Assembly: GCA_018613055.1 (NCBI GenBank)
Contig: JAGGQZ010000003.1
Span: forward strand, 1 to 64,000
DNA: 64,000 nucleotides
DNA from: Chryseobacterium sp. ISL-80
Lineage (GTDB): Bacteria > Bacillota > Bacilli > Bacillales > Cytobacillaceae
Direction of reading: 5' to 3'
In this document: one piece after another, positions 43,623 to 52,294 of the stretch
How the letters are laid out: each line of letters begins with the position of its first letter
How positions within the stretch are numbered: position 1 is the stretch's first letter
The notes under the pieces: model-generated
What the model was told of the DNA's origin: nothing
Databases searched by the model: none
Seen by the model: only the letters and a program-made list of their open reading frames with translations
Made by a program: the position numbers and the translations under genes

Positions 43623-44744
43623 TTATTGTGCTGCTACTTCTTGAATCAAAGCGATGACCATTTCGGCGAGCTTCTCCAGCTCTTCGATAGGCATTCTTTC
43701 GTTTGTTGTGTGGATTTCTTCATATCCTACAGCCAGGTTGACTGTCGGTATACCAAAGCCGGCAATGACGTTTGCGTCGCTGCCGCCGCCGCTGTGGAGC
43801 AATTCGGAGCTTCTGCCGATTTTTGCGGCAGCTTTTTTAGCCAGTTCCACAACCAGGTCACCTTCGCCAAATTTGAAGCCTGGGTACATGACCTGGACAT
43901 CAACTTCTGCTTTGCCGCCCATTTCCTGTGCAGCTGATTCGAATGCTTCCTTCATTTTCGCCACTTGCGCTTCCATCTTTTCAGGGATAAGGGAACGGGC
44001 TTCAGCAAGGATTTCTGCACGGTCGGCAACGATGTTTGTCTGCGTTCCGCCCTGGAAACGGCCAATGTTTGCAGTTGTTTCTTCATCAATGCGGCCAAGC
44101 GGCATTCTGGAAACTGCTTTGGCTGCAATCGTGATTGCGGATACCCCTTTTTCAGGAGCAACACCAGCGTGTGCAGTTTTGCCATGGATGACAGCCGACA
44201 CTTTCGCCTGTGTAGGTGCTGCAACAATGATGTTTCCAACCTTGCCGTCACTGTCAAGTGCATATCCATATTTCGCTTTTACCAGAGAAGAATCCAGTGC
44301 CTTGGCACCAACAAGTCCTGATTCTTCCCCGACTGTAATGATGAACTGGATTGTTCCATGAGGAATGGATTGTTCTTTCAGGACACGGATTGTTTCAAGC
44401 ATGACTGAAAGTCCCGTTTTGTCATCCGCACCAAGAATCGTTGTTCCATCTGTTACGACATATCCATCTTTGATGGATGGCTTTACTCCCTTAGCCGGTA
44501 CGACTGTATCCATATGGGAAGTGAAGTAGATGGTATCGACACCTTCTTTTGTCCCTTTCAATGTACAGATCAGGTTTCCCGCACCATGCCCTGTTTGCGC
44601 CGTTGTATCATCCTCGAATACTTCCACTCCGAGGTCCTCAAATTTTTGCTTGAGAACGCGGGCGATTTCTGTTTCATACTTTGTTTCAGAATCAATTTGG
44701 ACAAGCTCTAAAAACTCATTCAGTAAACGTTCGTTATTAATCAT
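43623..44744 (-). CDS. yqjE: M20 family peptidase, PepT-like (YqjE)
   Basis: A 373-aa dinuclear zinc aminopeptidase: TSHMDTVVPAKG (first metal ligands), TTILGADDKTGLSVML, VGEESGLVGAKAL (catalytic EE), and SGGGSDANVIAGFG (terminal ligands). It is related to tripeptidase T but shorter, which is the YqjE branch. ATG 44744 follows GGAGG at 9 nt. It lies 75 nt downstream of the acyl-CoA carboxylase gene. Confidence 0.88.
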   Translation of the reverse strand: MINNERLLNEFLELVQIDSETKYETEIARVLKQKFEDLGVEVFEDDTTAQTGHGAGNLICTLKGTKEGVDTIYFTSHMDTVVPAKGVKPSIKDGYVVTDGTTILGADDKTGLSVMLETIRVLKEQSIPHGTIQFIITVGEESGLVGAKALDSSLVKAKYGYALDSDGKVGNIIVAAPTQAKVSAVIHGKTAHAGVAPEKGVSAITIAAKAVSRMPLGRIDEETTANIGRFQGGTQTNIVADRAEILAEARSLIPEKMEAQVAKMKEAFESAAQEMGGKAEVDVQVMYPGFKFGEGDLVVELAKKAAAKIGRSSELLHSGGGSDANVIAGFGIPTVNLAVGYEEIHTTNERMPIEELEKLAEMVIALIQEVAAQ

Positions 44745-44818
44745 CAAAGCCTACCTCCAATTATGTATATACTACTTGAGTATAACGCTAATTGAATGGC
44801 AACACCAAATCCAAAATC

Positions 44819-46369
44819 TTATAGCGGAATGTTGCCATGCTTTTTGCCCGGCCGATCTTCTTTCTTTGTCCGGAGCATCTCAAGTGACTGAATCAGTTTG
44901 ATCCGTGTATCACGCGGATCAATGACGTCATCGACCATTCCCTGGCTGGCAGCGACATATGGATTCGCAAATTTTTCACGATACTCATCGATTTTTTGCT
45001 GTCTTGTCTGTTCAGGATTTTCGCTGTTCTGGATTTCCTTCGCGAAAATAATATTCGCGGCTCCCTGCGGCCCCATAACCGCGATTTCGGCATTTGGCCA
45101 TGCAAAAACAAGATCTGCTCCAATCGATTTACTGTTCAGGGCAACATATGCTCCGCCGTATGCTTTCCGTAAAATAACGGTCAGCTTAGGAACAGTCGCT
45201 TCTGAATAGGCGTAAAGGATTTTCGCGCCGTGGCGGATGATGCCGCCATGCTCCTGCTTGATTCCAGGGAAAAATCCTGTCACATCTTCAAATGTGATAA
45301 TCGGGATATTGAAAGAATCGCAGAATCTGATGAATCGAGACGCTTTATCGGAAGAATCAATATCAAGTCCTCCTGCCATCACCTTTGGCTGGTTGCAGAC
45401 AAGGCCGACAACTTCCCCTTTGATTCTCGCAAGTCCAATCACGATGTTCTTGGCAAAGTCCTTCTGGATTTCCAGGAACGAACCGGCATCGACAACCTGC
45501 TCGATTACCTTTCGTACATCATATGGCCTGACAGCATCGAATGGGATCACGTCTGTCAGGTCCGGACGGTAATCTTCCTCCTCGTCCGCTTCGAGGCGCG
45601 GCGGCTTCTCTTCATAGTTTTGCGGGAGATAGCTTAGCAGCAACCTTACCTGCTCCAATGTTTCTTCTTCCGACTGGCCATGGAAATGAGCGTTGCCGCT
45701 GATTGTATTATGTACGATAGCCCCGCCTAAATCCTCAGCGGAGATTTTTTCTCCTGTCACGGTTTCAATTACTTTAGGTCCAGTGATAAACATTTGGCTA
45801 GTTTTTTCAACCATGAACACAAAATCAGTGATCGCCGGTGAATACACCGCTCCACCTGCACAAGGTCCCATGATTACCGAAATCTGGGGAATCACACCTG
45901 AGTAAATGGAATTGCGGTAAAAGATCTGCCCGTAGCCATCGAGAGAAACTACGCCCTCCTGGATTCTTGCTCCGCCGGAATCATTCAGACCGACAAATGG
46001 AGCGCCATTCTTGGCGGCAAGATCCATCACATTAGCGATTTTCTTTGCATGCATTTCACCTAAAGCACCGCCGAAAACGGTGAAATCCTGTGAAAATAAA
46101 TAAATCGGCCTGCCGTTGACCTTTCCGTAACCAGTGACAACTCCATCCCCTGGTCCCTTTTGATTCTCTAGCCCAAAATCGGTGCTGCGATGCTGGATGA
46201 AAGGATTCAATTCAACAAAGCTGCCTGGATCGACAAGCAGTTCAATTCGTTCACGGGCTGTCAGCTTGCCTTTTTCATGCTGCTTTTCAATCCGGTCGTC
46301 ACCGCCGCCCAATTCAATTTCCCTGCGCCTATCATATAGTTCATTGATTTTTTCATAGATGTCTGGCAT
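44819..46369 (-). CDS. yqjD: Acyl-CoA carboxylase beta subunit / methylmalonyl-CoA carboxyltransferase (YqjD)
   Basis: A 516-aa carboxyltransferase: two crotonase-like halves with oxyanion segments GVVTGYGKVNGRPIYLFSQDFTVFGGALGEMHAKK and ADLVFAWPNAEIAVMGPQGAANIIF. It exchanges CO2 between biotin and propionyl-CoA. ATG 46369 gives the family start MPDIYEKINELYDRR. It is 1 nt after the epimerase stop. No biotin carboxylase or biotin-carrier gene is nearby, so its partner is encoded elsewhere. Confidence 0.93.
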   Translation of the reverse strand: MPDIYEKINELYDRRREIELGGGDDRIEKQHEKGKLTARERIELLVDPGSFVELNPFIQHRSTDFGLENQKGPGDGVVTGYGKVNGRPIYLFSQDFTVFGGALGEMHAKKIANVMDLAAKNGAPFVGLNDSGGARIQEGVVSLDGYGQIFYRNSIYSGVIPQISVIMGPCAGGAVYSPAITDFVFMVEKTSQMFITGPKVIETVTGEKISAEDLGGAIVHNTISGNAHFHGQSEEETLEQVRLLLSYLPQNYEEKPPRLEADEEEDYRPDLTDVIPFDAVRPYDVRKVIEQVVDAGSFLEIQKDFAKNIVIGLARIKGEVVGLVCNQPKVMAGGLDIDSSDKASRFIRFCDSFNIPIITFEDVTGFFPGIKQEHGGIIRHGAKILYAYSEATVPKLTVILRKAYGGAYVALNSKSIGADLVFAWPNAEIAVMGPQGAANIIFAKEIQNSENPEQTRQQKIDEYREKFANPYVAASQGMVDDVIDPRDTRIKLIQSLEMLRTKKEDRPGKKHGNIPL

Positions 46370-46370
46370 T

Positions 46371-46784
46371 TTATTCAGCCTCCCTGTTTTTCTCGCAAAG
46401 TTCGTATAAAATGCTTCCGGTAGATTTTGGGTGCATGAATGCCACAAGCGCTCCTCCTGCACCTTTCTTCGGAACATCCTGGATCATCTTGATGCCGTTT
46501 TTCTTCATATCATCAATTCTTTCCTGGATCGATTCCACACCAAGGGCAACATGGTGGATTCCCTCGCCGCGCTTCTCAATAAAACGGGCAATCGCGCTTT
46601 CCTCCGATTGCGGCTCGAGAAGTTCAAGCTTCGTTTCTCCTGCTTTCAGGAAAGCCACTTTCACCTTTTCGCTGTCTACTTCCTCGATTCCCAGTAATGG
46701 CAGTTTTAGCACGTCTGTATAAAATGGGAGGGCATGCTCAAGAGATTTGACAGCAATGCCGATATGGTCAACCTTTTTTATCAT
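46371..46784 (-). CDS. mce: Methylmalonyl-CoA epimerase
   Basis: Interconverts (S)- and (R)-methylmalonyl-CoA so that the mutase can use it. The 137-aa vicinal-oxygen-chelate protein has KKVDHIGIAVKSLEHALPFY at the N-terminus (first metal His), ETKLELLEP (metal Glu region), and EGIHHVALGVESI (second His). GGAGGG precedes ATG 46784. It heads the mce-yqjD-yqjE unit. Confidence 0.94.
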   Translation of the reverse strand: MIKKVDHIGIAVKSLEHALPFYTDVLKLPLLGIEEVDSEKVKVAFLKAGETKLELLEPQSEESAIARFIEKRGEGIHHVALGVESIQERIDDMKKNGIKMIQDVPKKGAGGALVAFMHPKSTGSILYELCEKNREAE

Positions 46785-46954
46785 GAATTTCCCTCCAAAT
46801 ATTATTTAAATATATTTAACCGTTTTAATATTCGACAAAAATGTCACAAATCCTTCTTATTTAGATAGATAAGAGAGGTATTTCAGAAATTATCATTGTC
46901 TACACTATCACAATATCTTTAAAAGTTGCTGCAAATGCATAGACAAAGGGGTTG

Positions 46955-46983
46955 TTGAAAAGTTTCTGGCAATGTAAAATAAT
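46955..46983 (+). promoter_or_regulatory. Candidate promoter of prli42
   Basis: TTGAAA, 17-bp spacer, AATAAT; 39 bp upstream of the prli42 ATG. Confidence 0.4.
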
Positions 46984-47021
46984 AGAGGTAGAATGCGAAA
47001 GTTCGAAGGGGGATTTCTTTC

Positions 47022-47117
47022 ATGCGGAAACCGAATATCAGAAAGGTAGTAGTTTACGTTATGCTTTTTACTATGCTGGCTTCGACCCTTCTAATGGGAT
47101 TGGCTACCTTCCTATAA
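47022..47117 (+). CDS. prli42: Stressosome-associated membrane microprotein Prli42
   Basis: A 31-aa membrane peptide: basic start MRKPNIRKVVVY, then a single hydrophobic helix (VMLFTMLASTLLMGLATFL). In Listeria, Prli42 anchors the stressosome to the membrane. GAAGGGGG lies 9 nt before the ATG. A strong terminator follows. Recognition is based on length, the RK-VVVYV N-terminus and the single helix. Confidence 0.85.
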   Translation: MRKPNIRKVVVYVMLFTMLASTLLMGLATFL

Positions 47118-47131
47118 TGATAAAATAAGCA

Positions 47132-47163
47132 AAGGGCTGTCAGATGACAGCCCTTAATTTTTT
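47132..47163. terminator. Bidirectional terminator between prli42 and the L,D-transpeptidase gene
   Basis: AAGGGCTGTC-AGAT-GACAGCCCTT, with a T-run on the + side and A-rich sequence on the other. Confidence 0.9.
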
Positions 47164-47675
47164 TCACTTATCGCCCCATGCTCCTGTCCTAACTGGATAA
47201 AGCTTTTCGATGAGGATGTTATAAGGATTTTTGTTCCTAATGGGATGAAATCATATAAAGATTCAATGGCCTCGTTCTGCAGCCTGACACAGCCTTCCGA
47301 TACTTTCCTGCCGATACTTGAAGGGTCATTTGTTCCATGTATTCCATATGTCCGGCCATCTGTGTTTTCGGCGTCAAAGCCAATCCATCTGCTGCCCAGC
47401 GGATTTTTAGGGTCACCCCCCGGAATATCCTTCTTGCGATAATACGGTTCAGTAGCTTTGACTGTTACTGTGAAAAGCCCTTCAGGCGTCAGGTCCTCTG
47501 ATTTGCCTGTTGCTGCGCTGACAACCGTCTGCACTCTGTTCTCATTGATTAAAGCGACCTCGTTCGTTTTTTTATTCACAATCACAAATGGGTCCCCGGG
47601 CAGCGGATTTGTTCCCAACGGCCAGACAGGCGAAAAGATGAAAACTGCAAGAAGCATGGAAATTAACACCGGCAT
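47154..47675 (-). CDS. yqjB: L,D-transpeptidase, YkuD domain (YqjB-like)
   Basis: Forms 3-3 peptidoglycan cross-links or attaches to meso-Dpm; in Bacillus linked to spore cortex or wall remodelling. The 173-aa protein has an N-terminal signal/anchor (1-20), YGIHGTN with catalytic H113, and SEGCVRL with nucleophile C129. It contains no LysM domain, unlike YkuD itself. The ATG follows GGAGGG. The symbol is by position between yqjC and yqjA homologues and is less sure than the family. Confidence 0.82.
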   Translation of the reverse strand: MPVLISMLLAVFIFSPVWPLGTNPLPGDPFVIVNKKTNEVALINENRVQTVVSAATGKSEDLTPEGLFTVTVKATEPYYRKKDIPGGDPKNPLGSRWIGFDAENTDGRTYGIHGTNDPSSIGRKVSEGCVRLQNEAIESLYDFIPLGTKILITSSSKSFIQLGQEHGAISEKN

Positions 47676-47701
47676 GCTGATCCCTCCGTTGTCTTTTTCC
47701 G

Positions 47702-48691
47702 TTAGTTTGCCACGGCAGGCTGACTTTTATCCTTGCCTGTATTCAGACCTTTAAATGACCTTTTCAACAAAAGGAACTGTTCCATTTCATTGACGAAATG
47801 AAGCAGGGCGGCCCTCGCCTCGAATTCCTCCCTTGATTTCGGCAGCTCCATATTTTCAAATTCGGCTTTCATCCTTAACAATTTTTCCAGGTAAAATAAT
47901 ACCGTATTACCCGGGTGGATTCCTTTAGCCAAATCCTCGATAAATCCCGCGACCATATTAGCCTGCTCCACGTGCTGAGGAATCGAGGTGATCGAAGGCA
48001 GCACCCGTTCAATGATTTCGAATTGCTTTTCTCTTATTTTAAAATACTGATAATACAAGTTCTCATCTCTTAAGATATTGTTTTCAACATCCTGGATTGC
48101 CAGGCTTTTTGCTTTTTCAATCAGCACGGCAGTCTCTGTCAGCTCCCTGCCATCCCAGCTGGAATCATTATTTCTAAGGTATTTGGCAATTTCGCTGAAA
48201 ATTTTCTTGAACTGGGCCTCAATTTCTCTTTGGTACTGCTCGAGCTTGTAATCGACACTCGGCATATAAAGATTCATAATCAACGCTACCCCTATCCCAA
48301 TCGTGATGATTCCCAATTCGTTCAATAAAAGACCGCCTGTTACTTTTCCCGCAGAGTATATATGCATGATGATGACACTGCTGGATACGACTCCCTCTTT
48401 TGCCCTGAACATGACGACGGTTGGGATGAAAAATAACAGCAGCAGTCCAATCACAACCGGATGGTAGGCAATGCCCTCAAAAAACACCGCAGAGAAGCCC
48501 ATCGCAATGATGCAGGCAAGAAACCGGTGCCATGATGCCTGCAGCGACCTCTTTTTTGTCACCTGGATACAGAGGATCGTCAGGATGCCTGCCGAAACGT
48601 AATTCTCGAAGCCCAAAAGCTGGGCAATGACGATGGAAAGTGCCGTACCAAGTGCTGTTTTTAAAGTCCGATAACCAATTCTGAATTTCAC
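47702..48691 (-). CDS. yqjA: Aromatic acid exporter family protein YqjA (DUF939)
   Basis: A 329-aa protein with an N-terminal half of about six membrane helices (residues 1-130, FENYVSAGILTILCIQVTKK, FIPTVVMFRAKEGVVSS) and a C-terminal coiled, helical cytoplasmic half. This is the YqjA/ArAE branch. I prefer GTG 48691, 5 nt after AGGAG, over TTG 48709. Substrate unknown. Located 26 nt upstream of the transpeptidase gene. Confidence 0.82.
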   Translation of the reverse strand: MKFRIGYRTLKTALGTALSIVIAQLLGFENYVSAGILTILCIQVTKKRSLQASWHRFLACIIAMGFSAVFFEGIAYHPVVIGLLLLFFIPTVVMFRAKEGVVSSSVIIMHIYSAGKVTGGLLLNELGIITIGIGVALIMNLYMPSVDYKLEQYQREIEAQFKKIFSEIAKYLRNNDSSWDGRELTETAVLIEKAKSLAIQDVENNILRDENLYYQYFKIREKQFEIIERVLPSITSIPQHVEQANMVAGFIEDLAKGIHPGNTVLFYLEKLLRMKAEFENMELPKSREEFEARAALLHFVNEMEQFLLLKRSFKGLNTGKDKSQPAVAN

Positions 48692-48796
48692 CGTATTTTC
48701 TCCTATCAATCAAACTTATACTTATACTTATACTGGACCAGCTAAAGCGAAAGCGAGTCCGTTCCGTCTCATTTCTGATCCTCTCAAACCAAATAA

Positions 48797-48832
48797 AAAG
48801 ATGATCATACCATTCAAGATATGATCATCCAT
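48797..48832 (-). terminator. Terminator of the amino-acid ABC transporter operon
   Basis: GATGATCATA / TATGATCATC stem followed by TTTTTAT on the minus strand. Confidence 0.9.
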
Positions 48833-48877
48833 AGTTTATCAGATACGTCATCGTTTATAAAAGCAAGCCGCAGGGAC

Positions 48878-49600
48878 TTACAGCATTTTTTCAAGAAACT
48901 CTTTTGCCCTGCTGCTCTTCGGACTGCTGAAGAATTCTGCTGGTGGAGCATCTTCCACCAGTACACCGCCATCGAGGAATAGAACGCGGTCAGCCACTTC
49001 ACGTGCGAAGCCCATTTCATGGGTGACAATGGCCATGGTCATGCCGGTATGAGCCAGGGACTTCATGACCTCCAGTACCTCTTTGACCATTTCCGGATCC
49101 AGTGCGGAAGTAGGCTCATCGAACAGCATAACTTCAGGGTTCATCGCAAGCGCCCGGGCGATCGCAACACGCTGTTTTTGGCCACCTGACAATCTGTTCG
49201 GATATTCGTTTGCTTTTTCGGAGAGCCCTACTTTTTTAAGAAGTTCAAGACCATGCTTTTCTGCTTCTGCCTTACCTATGCTTTTAACCTTTATTGGTGC
49301 ATAAGTGATGTTTTGCAGCACTGTCATATGCGGGAACAGATGAAAGTGCTGGAACACCATCCCGACATTTTCACGGACTTTCATGATGTTCGTTTTTTTA
49401 TCGGTAATATCATCAGCGCCTATCAGGATCTGTCCGCTTGTCGGCTGCTCAAGTAAATTCAGGCAGCGTAGGAACGTTGACTTCCCAGACCCCGAAGGCC
49501 CGACGATGGCAACGACCTCTCCGTTCTCGATTGTCGTTGAGATTCCTTTTAAAACTTCAAGCTTGCCAAATGATTTTTGAAGATTTTGTACTTTAATCAC
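48878..49600 (-). CDS. artM: Amino-acid ABC transporter ATP-binding protein (YqiZ/ArtM)
   Basis: Energises import of a polar (likely basic) amino acid. The 240-aa protein has Walker [13 protein letters not shown]-loop [18 protein letters not shown], signature [15 protein letters not shown] and Walker [15 protein letters not shown]. The GTG start at 49600 overlaps the permease stop by 8 nt, so translation is coupled. Last gene of the three-gene operon. Confidence 0.93.
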   Translation of the reverse strand: MIKVQNLQKSFGKLEVLKGISTTIENGEVVAIVGPSGSGKSTFLRCLNLLEQPTSGQILIGADDITDKKTNIMKVRENVGMVFQHFHLFPHMTVLQNITYAPIKVKSIGKAEAEKHGLELLKKVGLSEKANEYPNRLSGGQKQRVAIARALAMNPEVMLFDEPTSALDPEMVKEVLEVMKSLAHTGMTMAIVTHEMGFAREVADRVLFLDGGVLVEDAPPAEFFSSPKSSRAKEFLEKML

Positions 49601-50252
49601 TTTGTCTCATTCTCCTTTCAACTAGCTTCCCGATGAATGTCAAGGAGATGACCATGAGATAATAGATCAGGCCGGCAAAAATCATCGGCTCGAAAAATCT
49701 GTACTGCTCTCCGCCGACAATATACGCTCTCCGCATAATATCATTTGCAGCAATGACCGTTACAATTGCTGATTCCTTCGTCAGGGTGATGAATTCATTC
49801 ATCAATGCAGGCAGGATATTTTTCAATGCCTGAGGCAGGATGATGTCCCGCATCATTCGATTGCCAGGCACACCAAGAGCCATCGCTGCTTCTTTCTGTC
49901 CTTTATCAACAGCTAAAATTCCAGCGCGGATAATTTCCGAAATATACGCAGCCGAATTTAATGAAAAAGAAGCGACGGCAGCTGTATAGGAAGAAATCTC
50001 AAAGCCGATGATCTGCGGAGCCCCGTAATAAATAATCATCAATTGCAAGATCAGCGGTGTCCCGCGGAAGATGGAAGTATAAACGTCTGCGAACCAATGG
50101 AGCGCCTTGTATTTGCTGATTTTAAAGATTGCTAGAATAATACCAAATGCAAAGCCCAGGAGCCCTGCTACCAAAACTATTTTTAGTGTGACGCCGATTC
50201 CCTTCAAAATATATGGCAACGAAGGAAGGATGGCGGTAAAATCAAGATCCAT
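49593..50252 (-). CDS. artQ: Amino-acid ABC transporter permease (YqiY/ArtQ)
   Basis: A 219-aa His/Glu/Gln/Arg/opine-type permease with five membrane helices and the EAA loop [33 protein letters not shown] (about 120-150). It pairs with the ATPase that overlaps its end and the binding protein upstream. A hairpin at 50293-50323 lies between it and the binding-protein gene. Confidence 0.92.
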   Translation of the reverse strand: MDLDFTAILPSLPYILKGIGVTLKIVLVAGLLGFAFGIILAIFKISKYKALHWFADVYTSIFRGTPLILQLMIIYYGAPQIIGFEISSYTAAVASFSLNSAAYISEIIRAGILAVDKGQKEAAMALGVPGNRMMRDIILPQALKNILPALMNEFITLTKESAIVTVIAANDIMRRAYIVGGEQYRFFEPMIFAGLIYYLMVISLTFIGKLVERRMRQSD

Positions 50253-50292
50253 TTTTTTAACAGCCCTCTCTGTCTATTTCATGAAGGAGAAA

Positions 50293-50323
50293 GGCGCCCA
50301 GAAGACATGAGCATCTGAACGCC
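50293..50323 (-). promoter_or_regulatory. Intercistronic hairpin between artP and artQ
   Basis: GGCGTTCAGA / TCTGGGCGCC, 10-bp imperfect stem, with no U-run. Such stems commonly protect upstream mRNA and raise binding-protein levels over the permease. Confidence 0.55.
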
Positions 50324-50334
50324 TGTTTTGCTTC

Positions 50335-51126
50335 TTACTTTTCTCCGCCAAACCATTTAACGATCAATTTGTCTACTTCACCGTTCTCCATCTTTTCTTT
50401 CAGAACCTTGTTGAATTCCTCGGTCAGTTTGCTTCCTTTAGGGAACGCGATTGCTGAACCAGCTTCTTCTTCGCTTCCGTCTTCAAGCGTGAAACCTTCA
50501 AGGTCTGGATTATTGTCGAAGTAGCCTTTTGCTACTGTATCTTCAATAATCGCCGCATCGATACGTCCAGCTTTGATTTCCTGGACCAACTCAGGGATTC
50601 TTGTACGTTTCTCAATTTTGATATCCACTGTTTCCGCAATTTTTTCAGCTTCTTCTTCCTGGATGGATGATAGCTGGACACCAACAGTCTTTCCTTTCAG
50701 GTCTTCAATCGATTTGATCTTGCTGTCCTTCGCAGAAACGATCATATGCTGTGCCGTATAGTAAACATCAGTGAAGTCCACGTTCTCTTTACGCTCTGGA
50801 GTTGGAGTCATGCCTGCCATGACAAAGTCAACGCGGTCTGCCTGGATTGCACCAATAAGGCCGTTAAAATCCATATCCTTGATTTCAATTTCGTATCCTA
50901 ACTCGTTTGCGATCAGATTGGCTAAATCTACGTCAAAACCAATTATTTCATCGCTTTTTGCTGTTTCCACATATTCAAATGGCGGGTAGTCAGCTGAAGT
51001 TCCCATTTTAAGGACTTTCTTTTCTTCACCGCCGCTGCCTGAAGTTTTTTCAGAGCTTGTCCCACATGCAGCAAGGACTCCCATAATTAACATGCTGATC
51101 ATTAAGATTGATAATGCCTTTTTCAC
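50335..51126 (-). CDS. artP: Amino-acid ABC transporter substrate-binding lipoprotein (YqiX/ArtP)
   Basis: A 263-aa periplasmic-type binding lipoprotein: signal peptide and lipobox ALSILMISMLIMGVLAAC, then the family 3 solute-binding core with GFDVDLANLIANELG and MDFNGLIGAIQADRVDFVMAGMT. Arginine is the likely ligand by orthology to B. subtilis ArtP. GTG 51126 follows AGGGGG. First gene of the operon; an ARG-box-like site lies upstream. Confidence 0.9.
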   Translation of the reverse strand: MKKALSILMISMLIMGVLAACGTSSEKTSGSGGEEKKVLKMGTSADYPPFEYVETAKSDEIIGFDVDLANLIANELGYEIEIKDMDFNGLIGAIQADRVDFVMAGMTPTPERKENVDFTDVYYTAQHMIVSAKDSKIKSIEDLKGKTVGVQLSSIQEEEAEKIAETVDIKIEKRTRIPELVQEIKAGRIDAAIIEDTVAKGYFDNNPDLEGFTLEDGSEEEAGSAIAFPKGSKLTEEFNKVLKEKMENGEVDKLIVKWFGGEK

Positions 51127-51152
51127 TTTGTTTTCCCCCTATAATGTTCATA

Positions 51153-51169
51153 CTGTAATTTTTATACAA
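51153..51169 (-). promoter_or_regulatory. Candidate ARG box (AhrC site) upstream of artP
   Basis: Minus strand TTGTATAAAAATTACAG matches 13 of 17 positions of the B. subtilis ARG-box type ATGAATAAAAATTCAAG. It is 27 bp upstream of the artP start codon. Confidence 0.35.
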
Positions 51170-51171
51170 TT

Positions 51172-51189
51172 TAACTAATATATTAGTTA
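51172..51189. promoter_or_regulatory. Perfect AT-rich palindrome upstream of artP
   Basis: TAACTAATA/TATTAGTTA, 18 bp, immediately next to the ARG-box-like site. A second near-copy (AACTAATAATTATTA) lies near 51225-51240. Operator for an unknown regulator is possible. Confidence 0.4.
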
Positions 51190-51309
51190 GCAATCTATTT
51201 TTTCTAAGTGATCGAACTAATAATTATTAACTAAAATGAATTTTAACACATATCTATAAATATGCAATAATATTTTTAAATATAAATAAAGAAGTTTTTT
51301 CAGACAAAA

Positions 51310-51337
51310 AAAGAACCCCGAAAAACCGGGGTTCTTT
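51310..51337 (-). terminator. brxB terminator
   Basis: AAGAACCCCGG-TTTT-CGGGGTTCTT then TTTTTTT on the minus strand. Confidence 0.95.
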
Positions 51338-51342
51338 AACAT

Positions 51343-51780
51343 TTATACTTCTTCGCAATATTCTTCGAAAGCATCCTGCAGTTTATTCACTACTTGCATT
51401 GGATCGTGGCCTTCGATTTCGTGGCGCTCGATCATCCTGCAAAGCTTTCCATCCTTTAAAAGTGCGAAGGAAGGAGATGAAGGCGGAAATCCAGTGAAAT
51501 AGCTGCGTGCCTTTTCTGTTGCTTCTTTATCCTGTCCTGCAAAAACAGTAACAATTTGGTCAGGGCGCTTATCGTAGTGAAGAGAATGCGCTGCAGCTGG
51601 GCGGGCGATGCCCCCGGCACATCCGCAAACGGAATTCACCATTACTAGTGTCGTACCCTCTTTGGCCAAAGCCTGTTCTACTTCTTCGCTAGTGGTCAGT
51701 TCTGTATATCCAGCTGCCACGATTTCCTGGCGTGCCTGACGGACAACATCATTCATGAAAAAATTAAAATCCATGCTCAT
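51343..51780 (-). CDS. brxB: Bacilliredoxin BrxB (YqiW)
   Basis: Thiol-disulfide protein that removes bacillithiol from S-bacillithiolated proteins. The 145-aa protein has the DUF1094 fold with the CGC active site (VCGCAGG, C52 and C54) and the family C-terminus. ATG 51780 follows AGAGGAG. Located downstream of the dispersed element, on the same strand as meaB but separated by 514 bp. Confidence 0.94.
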   Translation of the reverse strand: MSMDFNFFMNDVVRQARQEIVAAGYTELTTSEEVEQALAKEGTTLVMVNSVCGCAGGIARPAAAHSLHYDKRPDQIVTVFAGQDKEATEKARSYFTGFPPSSPSFALLKDGKLCRMIERHEIEGHDPMQVVNKLQDAFEEYCEEV

Positions 51781-51927
51781 TGATCAATCTCTCCTCTGCT
51801 GGGAATTAACTAGTACATAATTAATGATACCAATTAAAATAAATTTTTCAAAGTATGTTTAACTGCCCTGAAATCCGGGAAAGGTAACAATACAGCTAGA
51901 TCCATACCCCTAAACTCCCTAGATGAA

Positions 51928-51960
51928 GGACAACGGCATATTCCGTTGTCCGCTTTTTTT
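51928..51960 (+). terminator. Orphan terminator-like hairpin
   Basis: GGACAACGG-CATATT-CCGTTGTCC followed by GCTTTTTTT, oriented +. No + strand gene precedes it in the 148 bp from brxB, so it may end a small RNA or an unseen transcript. It directly abuts the dispersed element. Confidence 0.7.
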
Positions 51961-51970
51961 GCTCAGGAAC

Positions 51971-52208
51971 AAAAAGCGTAAGCGCCTCGTTAAGCCCCGA
52001 CAAGCGCTGGAGGGCCGACCGGTGAAGTCGTTCTTTGACTTCATTGGGCGGACCGAAACCGAAAAGTATAGCCGACTGTTCAGAAACGCAGAAACTGGAG
52101 ACTCCGACAAAGAAGCGCTTTTTGCTTCTGCCGGCGGAGTTGAAGTTTCGGAGTTTCTAGGAGGCGACACTAGACAAGCGACTCGAGGGGCTAGGCGCTG
52201 GAGCTAGA
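51971..52208. repeat. Dispersed structured element, copy 1 (meaB-brxB gap)
   Basis: About 238 bp, oriented - with respect to copy 2. Its ends (AGCGCCTAGCCCCTCGAGTC at the right, GTCGGGGCTTAACGAGGCGCTT at the left, both read on the minus strand) are imperfect inverted repeats of each other. The same ends recur at 59099-59294 around a different middle. No coding capacity. It resembles a Bacillus dispersed repeat I recognise but cannot name. Confidence 0.85.
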
Positions 52209-52294
52209 TTAAGAAAACTACATGTAGTTTTCGACACCTAACCAATTTTATAATTTCCTAAACAATTACGAAAAGCTATCCAGAATAGGACAGC

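Noticed and set aside
51923-52207. A 94-codon + strand ORF across dispersed element 1
   Set aside because: The frame follows the repeat, with charged low-complexity content and no ribosome site; copy 2 does not preserve it.
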